Of a stretch of 64,000 nt of DNA, positions 8,873 through 16,061 are shown piece after piece. Each line of letters opens with the position of its first letter. Positions within the stretch are counted from its first letter, which is position 1. The position numbers and the translations under genes were made by a program. This DNA comes from Komarekiella delphini-convector SJRDD-AB1. GTDB lineage: Bacteria; Cyanobacteriota; Cyanobacteriia; Cyanobacteriales; Nostocaceae. The DNA lies in NCBI RefSeq assembly GCF_014831675.1, contig NZ_VJXY01000023.1:1-64000 (forward strand). The letters are read 5' to 3'. The notes beneath the pieces are model-generated. The model was given only the letters and a program-made list of their open reading frames with translations. It ran no database searches and was not told the origin of the DNA.

Positions 8873-10540
8873 GGTTTTTTAGTCCTTGGTTAAGATTGAT
8901 TTACTCGCTACTAGTTGATTACCTTGTTTTGGCTGCTCAACTCCTCGCTTGATTCATACAATACGTGGAAGCATTTAGGTTAGTCATTTACACTTTATGC
9001 AAACTTAATTACCAGATTTAGAAAACTTGATTGCATAATTGCGACAGCGCCATTTCCGAAAAATACATACAGCAATTACATACCGTAGAAGTAAGTATGC
9101 ATCTAATAACTTGATAATTACTATTTATAAATTATTGAAAAGAGATGGGGGAATGTAGTAATAAAATTTCTGCCTCTTTTGTTAATACCGCGAAAGTAGC
9201 GAGGTTTTGAAGCTTACTCCCCTTGTATTTTTGGCTATCTATCCAAATACCCAGATTTTTTTTAACATTTGCCAGAGCTATCTGATTGCTCCAGTGAGAA
9301 CCAAAGGCTTAAACCTATGTTGTTCATTCTCAATAAACTTAAGTTTTTATCGATAAACATAAAGGCTGATTTGTCAAGGTAGCGTTAATAGATAGTCTTG
9401 TTAGAAAGAGGTAGGATTAGCTCTGTATTTTACTTAACTGCAAACCGCGTATTTGCTGTTCTTCAACGCCAGGTAAAAGTAACAAATTATTAACTCTTTG
9501 TATATAAATTTAATAACATTCGGGATTGCTCTATCCTGATAACGTCAAATACTGAGTTCATAAAGGATATAGCTGCTTGAACTAAATAAATTAGTGGCTA
9601 TTTACTGGGACTAAAACCTTAAAAAAGTATTAAATGATACAGTTTTTTAGTTCTACTAAATAGACAATCAATCAAATTTATCCTTTTAGTCATAAATTCA
9701 CCAAAGTGCTACAGAAACTAGTCTCATAACACCTGTACAAAAATGTTTGGGTTTTTTCCTTCAAGTTAGAGTTTTGGATGCTATAAAAAGCGAATTATAG
9801 AGAAAATAACTGACACAAAAAATGAGATAATTATTTTTCAACAGTGTTAGCGAAAACCTTAAAGAGTCTCCCTAATAAAGTTAATATTGGTAAATCCATT
9901 ATCAATATTAATTACCAATTTTCCAGTAGGAATAAATGATTCATAAAGAAGCATTTTCGACCTTGGCATCACATACTGTCTCTAGCGAGTGTTTCAATAG
10001 TTTTGCAGAGAGCAGACCATCCAAGCGTTCAGTTTTTAGCAGAAAATAGAACAAAACTACAAATTTAAATTGATCCTGTCTGATTACTGTTCACCGAGTT
10101 TGTTACTATTATCCATGCAAATCGGCTTTGCCATGTTATGAGAAGGTTTAATCAAGCATCTAGGTGTAATTAGCGGCAGATTGGAAAACTTTATTTGGTT
10201 TTCGCTCTCACTCTACCCAACTGACAATTCTTCTTAACCCAATTGTAGGATGATATTGACCCAAGCGATCGCCCTATAAAAGTGTTCCTGCTAAAGATTA
10301 AAGATTAAGTGAAGGAGACTTGACTGATTAAGAGATTACATAATAACTTCTTAATAACAACTGCAATATTTACAGAAGTACCTATAATTTCCTAAACTCC
10401 TACTTAGGTTATTTGACTTTCTGGTTTGCAAATAAGTGGTTTAAATGAAAAATATCAAAAACCACCGGATTTAACTTCTAGCATTAGTTTTTTCTGCTTA
10501 AACTGTGTTTTTCGCGTTTTTAAGGATGGTTTGGAGGATG
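8873..10540. other. 1.67-kb AT-rich intergenic region
   Basis: No convincing gene was found on either strand between the divergent GG-peptide genes and the ammonium transporter. It must hold the promoters of both. I looked for a consensus NtcA site (GTA-N8-TAC) in the 250 bases before the transporter and found no perfect match. I looked for further GG-leader genes and saw none. One HIP1-like site (GCGATCGCC) lies near 10265. Its length is unusual for this window, so a small RNA or decayed sequence is possible. Confidence 0.5.
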
Positions 10541-12142
10541 ATGTTCAAATTTATGAACAAACAGAAATCGAAAACAAAAAGTAGGCGTCTGTTTGCAAGA
10601 AATTACGCTAAAACAACACAATCTAACTCAAAAGTCAAGATATTTAATCTAGCAATTAAGCGACTTTCTCCCAGTTGGCAAGCTTGCTTACCTCTAGCTT
10701 GTCTAATTGTATTGGGCTGGGGTTATGTAGCAGTTGCCCAAACTCCAGCTACAGGGCCAACAACAGCTGATTTAAAAGTTGCGCTTGACACATTATGGGT
10801 AGCGATCGCTGCCTTTTTAGTGTTCTTTATGAACGCTGGTTTCTGTATGTTAGAAACCGGGTTCTGTCGCCAAAAAAACGCTGTTAACGTTCTTGCCAAA
10901 AACTTGATTGTGTTTGCTCTTGCCACAGTTGCCTTTTGGGCGATCGGGTTTGGGTTAATGTTTGGCGACGGCAATGGCTTCATCGGATTGAATGGGTTTT
11001 TCCTAGGAGGAGCAGATAACAGTCCCGCCACAGGAGATGCTTATCAAGGTGTTTATAGCGCTCTTAATTGGGCTGGTGTACCTCTAGCCGCCAAGTTTTT
11101 ATTCCAGCTAGTATTTGCTGGAACCGCAGCCACAATTGTTTCTGGCGCGGTTGCTGAACGGATTAAGTTTGTTGACTTCTTGATTTTTAGCCTCTTGCTC
11201 GTAGGTATCGCCTACGCCATTACCGGACACTGGATTTGGGGTGGTGGTTGGTTAGCAAAAACTGGGTTTTGGGATTTTGCTGGTTCTACAGTAGTTCACT
11301 CAGTCGGTGGTTGGGCAGCTTTAATGGGAGCAGCATTTCTTGGGCCACGTATTGGCAAATATCAAGATAAGCAAGTTGTTGCCCTGCCTGGTCACAACAT
11401 GAGCATTGCAACTTTGGGTTGCTTAATTCTCTGGTTGGGTTGGTTTGGTTTCAACCCCGGTTCTGTAATGGCTGCTGATCCTGGTGCGATCACTCACATT
11501 GCCTTAACCACCAATATGGCTGCTGCTACGGGCGGTATTGCTGCCACTGCTACAGCTTGGTTGTACTTAGGTAAACCAGACTTGTCGATGATTATCAACG
11601 GCATTTTAGCTGGCTTAGTGGGAATTACGGCCGCTTGTGCTTATGTCAGCATTGGCAGTGCTTTCATCATTGGTTTGATTGCTGGAATCATCGTAGTTTT
11701 CTCTGTAACATTCTTTGATAAAATCAACATTGATGACCCAGTAGGAGCTACCTCAGTCCACCTAGTTTGTGGTATTTGGGGAACGCTAGCAGTTGGTTTG
11801 TGGTCTGTTGGCCCTGGTGTTTATTCCTGGTATGGTGATGGGCTTGGCCCAGCCAAAGGTTTATTGGCAGGTGGTGGCTTTGGACAGTTATTCACTCAGC
11901 TAATTGGTATTCTCTCGGTAGGCGGTATGACCGTTCTCCTCAGCAGTATCTTCTTGTTGGTTCTGAAAGCGACTTTAGGTATCAGAGTATCTAGAGAAGA
12001 AGAACTTGAAGGTTTGGATATTGGTGAACATGGTATGGAAGCCTACAGTGGATTCCTCAAAGAAGCGGATGCATCTGGATTCCCTGAAGGACGTAGCTCC
12101 CGTGGCATTTCACAAAGTGGGGATTTACCAAACACCCTGTAG
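10541..12142 (+). CDS. amt: Ammonium transporter (Amt family)
   Basis: This is an inner-membrane ammonium channel of about 530 residues with an N-terminal signal-like segment ([20 protein letters not shown]) and eleven expected membrane helices. The family marks are [24 protein letters not shown], the [10 protein letters not shown] segment, and the pore histidines in [11 protein letters not shown] and [13 protein letters not shown]. The C-terminal tail ([16 protein letters not shown]) is the regulatory segment contacted by PII-type proteins. The start is uncertain. GGAGG at 10533-10537 lies close before ATGs at 10538 and 10541; another ATG is at 10553 and a GTG at 10505. No glnB/glnK is adjacent. 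Nitrogen control is expected, but no consensus NtcA site was seen. Confidence 0.95.
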   Translation: MFKFMNKQKSKTKSRRLFARNYAKTTQSNSKVKIFNLAIKRLSPSWQACLPLACLIVLGWGYVAVAQTPATGPTTADLKVALDTLWVAIAAFLVFFMNAGFCMLETGFCRQKNAVNVLAKNLIVFALATVAFWAIGFGLMFGDGNGFIGLNGFFLGGADNSPATGDAYQGVYSALNWAGVPLAAKFLFQLVFAGTAATIVSGAVAERIKFVDFLIFSLLLVGIAYAITGHWIWGGGWLAKTGFWDFAGSTVVHSVGGWAALMGAAFLGPRIGKYQDKQVVALPGHNMSIATLGCLILWLGWFGFNPGSVMAADPGAITHIALTTNMAAATGGIAATATAWLYLGKPDLSMIINGILAGLVGITAACAYVSIGSAFIIGLIAGIIVVFSVTFFDKINIDDPVGATSVHLVCGIWGTLAVGLWSVGPGVYSWYGDGLGPAKGLLAGGGFGQLFTQLIGILSVGGMTVLLSSIFLLVLKATLGIRVSREEELEGLDIGEHGMEAYSGFLKEADASGFPEGRSSRGISQSGDLPNTL

Positions 12143-12175
12143 ATTTTCAGTCATTTGATTTAATTGCAGATAAAT

Positions 12176-12220
12176 ACCCGCCCCTTTGACTTTTATCTTT
12201 CATATAGGTGGCGGTTTTTT
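12176..12220 (+). terminator. Possible terminator after amt
   Basis: ACCCGCC (12176-12182) pairs partly with GGCGGT (12210-12215), followed by a run of eight T. The stem is short and the loop long, so it is weaker than the next hairpin. Confidence 0.5.
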
Positions 12221-12270
12221 TTACAAAAATTTTAGAAGCAGTTTAGATCTGGCAAAGATTTAAGTGAATG

Positions 12271-12294
12271 CCCTCACTATTTAGTGAGGGTTTT
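12271..12294 (+). terminator. Intrinsic terminator after amt
   Basis: CCCTCACTA (12271-12279) pairs perfectly with TAGTGAGGG (12282-12290) across a 2-base loop, followed by TTTT. This is a compact strong stem downstream of the ammonium transporter. Confidence 0.85.
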
Positions 12295-12398
12295 ATTTAT
12301 GAGTGTGCTGATGAAGAGAAATTGGGCATCATAATGCCAAGTCGAAGAAATAGTTCTCCGGCAGCTCGTTTTTCTATATAAAACTGTAGTATTAGCCG

Positions 12399-13685
12399 AT
12401 GACAGGTAATTTTAGAGATTATATCTCTGCCTCTCGACATAGTTTGTACACCAAGTTGATTTTGCGATGTATACAGATCCAATGTGTAGCGATCGCAATA
12501 GGTATTTGGATGTTATCAGGAGCTAAGTTACAAGCTGCCCAACCATATAAACACTGGAACTCACCCTTGGAATTGACTCAAGAAGAATCCACAAATCAGG
12601 AACCAGTTGCACTTCCCTATCAATTAAAGCCAACACCGATTTTGATTGCAGCACCAGAAAACTTCAATCCCGGTCTGCGATTACCACCGCCAACACCGCC
12701 AGCGCTACCCAAGCCACCACCAACCCCTACTGAACCAACTGAGGCGATGGTCGCAAAGCGAACCGTCGCAAAGCGAACCGCCTTCGGCATCACAGTTTTG
12801 GAAAGTATCCAAACAGACTTTCGCAATGATACAGACAACTTTGGACAGAACAATTTATTCATCGAACCAAAGGCTCAGTTTCGATTGAGTAATGGCAATA
12901 AAATACTGTTCAAGACAGGTTTTAACTTCTTTGAACAACGCGGTGTTGAATCAATTACCAATATTCCTTTTCAAATTGGATGGCAAGGAAAAATTGGGCA
13001 AGCGACACTGCAAACAGCAGCAGGGGTGGATTTATTCAACCGTCTACCCACAGCTATCAATCTGAATGTCAAACTAGAAGCTCCAATTTTGCCGCCAAAA
13101 GTTTCTTCATCAGGTCGATTAGTTTCGGGTTTGACGTTATCAGCCAACTTAGATCAAGCTCCTTATAAGTCCAACGCTCGAACTTTAGAAAATCAAATTA
13201 CTGCTTGGCGATTTGGCCCTGATTTATACTGGCAAATTGACCGCGACACTAGTTTGTTCTCTTCATTACGTTTGGGTAATTATAACGATGGTAATTCCGA
13301 GATCCAGTCGTTTAGCAGATTAGAGCGCAAGTTTGGGCAGTTTTCCTTAGCAGCTAACTTGTTCACTTGGAGTTATGATCGCGATTTAGAACGTACAAGT
13401 GGCTACTTCTCCCCACCAGATTTCCTGGTTTACAACGCTGAAGTAGCTTGGGAAGGAAATATTTTTGATTTCTTACGCTGTCGTTTATCTGCCAACCTAG
13501 GACGACAACAACTTAAAGGAGAATTTGACAACGCCAATACCTATCAATCTCGCTGCACGGTAAAACTTTCACCCAATATAGAGGCAGATCTCGGCTACAG
13601 CTTTAGTAATGTTCGCAATCAAGATACAGGGGCAAGCGCCTACGATGGTAACTCGTTAACAGGGCAGTTGCGAATCAAATTTTAG
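12399..13685 (+). CDS. Outer-membrane beta-barrel protein of exopolysaccharide locus
   Basis: This is a 428-residue secreted protein. A hydrophobic N-terminal segment ending ...WMLSGAKLQAA looks like a signal peptide with a long N-region. A proline-rich linker (PPPTPPALPKPPPTP) follows, and then about 300 residues of alternating beta strands (for example QTDFRNDTDNFG, FRLSNGNKILFKTGFNFF, LGYSFSNV). The last residues are QLRIKF, with the terminal Phe typical of outer-membrane barrels. It is the first gene in a same-strand series with two DUF3131 proteins and a cellulose-synthase-like GT2. A BcsC-like export pore for the polymer is a reasonable inference. No TPR region is present. Confidence 0.75.
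   Translation: MTGNFRDYISASRHSLYTKLILRCIQIQCVAIAIGIWMLSGAKLQAAQPYKHWNSPLELTQEESTNQEPVALPYQLKPTPILIAAPENFNPGLRLPPPTPPALPKPPPTPTEPTEAMVAKRTVAKRTAFGITVLESIQTDFRNDTDNFGQNNLFIEPKAQFRLSNGNKILFKTGFNFFEQRGVESITNIPFQIGWQGKIGQATLQTAAGVDLFNRLPTAINLNVKLEAPILPPKVSSSGRLVSGLTLSANLDQAPYKSNARTLENQITAWRFGPDLYWQIDRDTSLFSSLRLGNYNDGNSEIQSFSRLERKFGQFSLAANLFTWSYDRDLERTSGYFSPPDFLVYNAEVAWEGNIFDFLRCRLSANLGRQQLKGEFDNANTYQSRCTVKLSPNIEADLGYSFSNVRNQDTGASAYDGNSLTGQLRIKF
12741..12790 (+). repeat. Repeat-derived insert in barrel gene linker
   Basis: The unit GTCGCAAAGCGAACC occurs twice in tandem and encodes VAKRTVAKRT at the end of the proline-rich linker. GGTTCGCTTTGCGA-type strings are common dispersed repeats in cyanobacteria, so an in-frame insertion of such a repeat is likely. 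Confidence 0.55.
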
Positions 13686-13733
13686 ACTTCTTGCCCAAGT
13701 AGGGGCGGCATTACCGTGCTTGGGCAAGAAGTC
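13685..13733 (+). terminator. Long hairpin overlapping the barrel gene stop
   Basis: GACTTCTTGCCCAAG (13685-13699) pairs perfectly over 15 bp with 13719-13733. It begins at the last base of the stop codon. It lacks a T run, so it may be a dispersed palindrome or an mRNA 3'-stabilising stem and not a classical terminator. Confidence 0.6.
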
Positions 13734-13777
13734 TACATGTATCTAGATTTTCGTGAATTGATATGACTCCTGTAAAG

Positions 13778-13801
13778 AAAGACGCGATTAATCGCGTCTT
13801 T
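13778..13801. repeat. Dispersed palindrome, copy 2
   Basis: A perfect palindrome centred on GACGCGATTAATCGCGTC (13781-13798), with three further complementary bases on each side. It is the best of three copies in the window and could act as a bidirectional terminator. Confidence 0.7.
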
Positions 13802-13937
13802 ACCCTTATCTCCCATTTCCTGTCTCATGTCTCCTATCTCCTTTCCTAAAGTGTTAGTTAGCTTTCAAAGTTGGGAAGAATGTATTTGATTAAATTTTGC
13901 AACCAACAGTGACTTATAAAATGAGGCTTTAGTCAGC

Positions 13938-15356
13938 ATGAGTTCTGATTTTCAACCACCTCCTAAAAGCTTGTCCATATTATCTTCTGTAGGAGGGGTA
14001 GTTACCGCTGTAATTGCGATCGCAATTTTAAATTTTTGGTCTAAGCAACTCTCTCAGAGTGCTCCTGTAGAAAAGCCTAAAATCTCAACATCCCAAAAAG
14101 CTGAAACAGCTGCTATTGACGCCAAATCGGTAGTTTTACCAGGGACGCCTGTTAGTCTTGCTCAAGCAACCACAACTACCTATATTGCTCCTGGAGTTGG
14201 AAAACTCACTCCAGAAGAAACTGCAACTGCCCGTCAAGCTTGGTTATACTTCCAGCGCAACTGGAACAATGAAACCGGCTTAGTCAATTCCGTTGATGGC
14301 TTTACTTCTGTAACAATGTGGGATCAAGCAGCTGCGATCGCTGCCTTAGTCAGTGCTAGAGAACTCAATATTGTACCAGTTGAGGAATTTGAAGCCAAGA
14401 TAAGCAAGATGTTGAAGACTTTAGCATCCATGCCTCTATACAAAGGGGAACTACCCAACAAAGTCTACAACGCAAAAACTCTCATACCTGTTAATTACGG
14501 TCAACTAGAAAAACGCGAAGAAATTGGTTGGTCAGCCATAGATTTAGGACGCATGGCAATCTGGCTAAAGATTGTCGGAGTAAAGTATTCAAAGTTGCAA
14601 CCTCAGACGAATGCTGTCTGGAAGCATTGGCAGGTCAAACGTCTTACAAAAAATGGGCAAATGTACGGTACTGCTGTTGTCAAAGGTAAAGAACAGTACA
14701 ACCAAGAAGGTCGCTTAGGCTACGAGAATTATGCCGCTTATGGCTTGAAGTTGTGGGGTTTGGATGTTAAGCAAGCTTTAGATCATCAATCTCACACCGC
14801 CTTTGTGAATCTTTACGGAGAGGGCGTTCCTTATGATCGTCGCGACTATAAAAACTCTGGAGCTAATAATTACGTTCTCAGTGAGCCTTATATTTTAGAC
14901 GGTATTGAAACTGGGTTTCAAGCTTTGCCTAAAGCTTATGCCGACCGGATTTTAGCCGCTCAGGAGGCACGCTACCGAGCGACAAAACAATTAACTGCCC
15001 TCACCGAAGACAACCTAGATCGCCCTCCCTACTTCGTTTACAGCAGCTTATTTGTTAACGGAGAACCTTGGGCTACTATCACAGATACCCAACAGCAGCA
15101 CAACAACTTGCGGTTTCTCAGTGCCAAAGCTGCGATCGGCTGGCATGTGCTTTATAACACTGCATACACGCGTCAGTTATTTGATTTTGTTCAAACTAAC
15201 CTCAAATCTCAAAATGGCTGGTATAACGGCTTCTACGAGTCTCTACGTCAGCAGAATAAAGCCCTCACAGCCAATAATAATGGTGTGATTTTGGAGAGCT
15301 TACTATACAAGCAAGTTGGTAAACCACTTACCGTTTGGGCGGGGGTAGGGAGATAG
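13938..15356 (+). CDS. Membrane-anchored DUF3131 protein
   Basis: This 472-residue protein has one membrane helix near the N-terminus (about residues 17-33), a short linker, and one DUF3131 domain (about residues 90-465). Recurrent motifs shared with the next gene are TMWDQAAAIAAL, LPNKVYNA, GWSAIDLGRM, EGRLGYENYA, NNYVLSEPYILDGIE and GFYESLRQQNKAL. The helical pattern and conserved acidic and aromatic residues resemble an (alpha/alpha)-barrel carbohydrate-active enzyme, but no activity is established to my knowledge. It lies between the barrel gene and a double-DUF3131 gene on the same strand, so a periplasmic role in trimming or export of the polysaccharide is plausible. The 3' end runs into a heptamer repeat. 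Confidence 0.8.
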   Translation: MSSDFQPPPKSLSILSSVGGVVTAVIAIAILNFWSKQLSQSAPVEKPKISTSQKAETAAIDAKSVVLPGTPVSLAQATTTTYIAPGVGKLTPEETATARQAWLYFQRNWNNETGLVNSVDGFTSVTMWDQAAAIAALVSARELNIVPVEEFEAKISKMLKTLASMPLYKGELPNKVYNAKTLIPVNYGQLEKREEIGWSAIDLGRMAIWLKIVGVKYSKLQPQTNAVWKHWQVKRLTKNGQMYGTAVVKGKEQYNQEGRLGYENYAAYGLKLWGLDVKQALDHQSHTAFVNLYGEGVPYDRRDYKNSGANNYVLSEPYILDGIETGFQALPKAYADRILAAQEARYRATKQLTALTEDNLDRPPYFVYSSLFVNGEPWATITDTQQQHNNLRFLSAKAAIGWHVLYNTAYTRQLFDFVQTNLKSQNGWYNGFYESLRQQNKALTANNNGVILESLLYKQVGKPLTVWAGVGR

Positions 15357-15383
15357 GAGATAGGAGATAGGAGATAGGAGATA
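15349..15383 (+). repeat. Tandem heptamer repeat (GGAGATA)x5
   Basis: Five perfect copies of GGAGATA. The array begins inside the last codons of the DUF3131 gene, so it forms part of the end of that coding region. It is typical of short tandemly repeated heptanucleotides in filamentous cyanobacteria. Confidence 0.95.
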
Positions 15384-15392
15384 AAAGACAGA

Positions 15393-15993
15393 ATGGACGG
15401 AAGACCAGCAAGAAGTTTTCAAGATTTGATTGTTTAGCAAAAAGCACATCAATTTGTTTTATCTACATACCTTTTTAGTGAAAATTTTTCGAAAACAGAG
15501 ATATATGGACTAACGTCTCAATTTAGGCGAGCGGCTGTTTCAATTCCGGCAAATATTGCTGAAGGCTTCAAGAAAAAGACCAGACCAGATAAAGCTCGAT
15601 TTATGAATATTGCACAAGGCTCTGTTGAGGAATGCCGATATTACTTAATTTTGGCGCAAGACCTCAGATATAGAGACAGTACAGAGTTGATTTCTCTACT
15701 AGATCAAGTCAGTAAATCAGAACTTACGCACTCAGATCCCCCAACACCCTTAAAAAGGGGGCTTTATAAATTCCCCCCTTTTGAAGGGGAGCCAGCGCGG
15801 TCTTCTCTACTTTGAGGCTGCGCCAAGGGGGTTTCCACACCACTCCCCACAACGGAGGTTCCCTCCGCAAGGGGGTGGCTCCCCATGAGCGACTGGCGTG
15901 GGCTAGGGGGGATCTAGGTTTCAGCCTTCAGTGCGTAAGTCCTATAAATTACCAGATGCTTATCATAATTCCCTACTAACTCCTGTCTCCTAA
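15393..15993 (+). pseudogene. Four-helix-bundle (S23-like) protein, broken by a stop codon and a MITE
   Basis: Reading from the ATG at 15393 gives RSFQDLIV, a TAG at 15435-15437, then QKAHQFVLSTYLF, LTSQFRRAAVSIPANIAEG and SVEECRYYLILAQDLRY. These are hallmarks of the small four-helix-bundle family often found in rRNA intervening sequences and elsewhere. The TAG stands where the family has Trp (DLIVWQKAH). The frame then runs to QVSK at 15717, where a MITE begins. Joining the two flanks across the element and removing one TAAAT copy restores QVSKLPDAYHNSLLTPVS and a stop at 15991-15993. The gene is therefore interrupted twice. A residual open frame from the ATG at 15603 reads into the MITE. 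Confidence 0.8.
15718..15944 (-). mobile_element. MITE family copy A (227 bp)
   Basis: The ends form an imperfect terminal inverted repeat: CAGAACTTACGCACT on the left and the complement of TAGGACTTACGCACT on the right. The target duplication TAAAT is perfect (15713-15717 and 15945-15949). The inside holds pyrimidine and purine blocks that pair (CCCCC...GGGGG) and is shared in reverse orientation with copy B at 20948. No transposase is encoded, so it must be mobilised in trans. Confidence 0.92.
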
Positions 15994-16051
15994 CTCCTAT
16001 ATCTCCCATCTTCTACCTACCTCCTGTCTTCTACCTCCTGTCTCCTACCTC
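15970..16051 (+). repeat. Pyrimidine-rich heptamer array before the double DUF3131 gene
   Basis: Degenerate 7-base units of the type CTACCTC / CTGTCTC / CTGTCTT follow each other up to ten bases before the ATG at 16062. They leave no purine-rich Shine-Dalgarno on this strand. The complement resembles the GGAGATA-type arrays elsewhere. Confidence 0.8.
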
Positions 16052-16061
16052 CTAAATTCTT

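Noticed and set aside
10260-10540. Possible NtcA site upstream of the ammonium transporter
   Set aside because: The nearest string, GTA followed by eight bases and TTC near 10377, does not match GTA-N8-TAC.
12620-12862. 80-residue glycine-rich frame on the minus strand
   Set aside because: It is the reverse complement of the proline-rich linker in the barrel gene.
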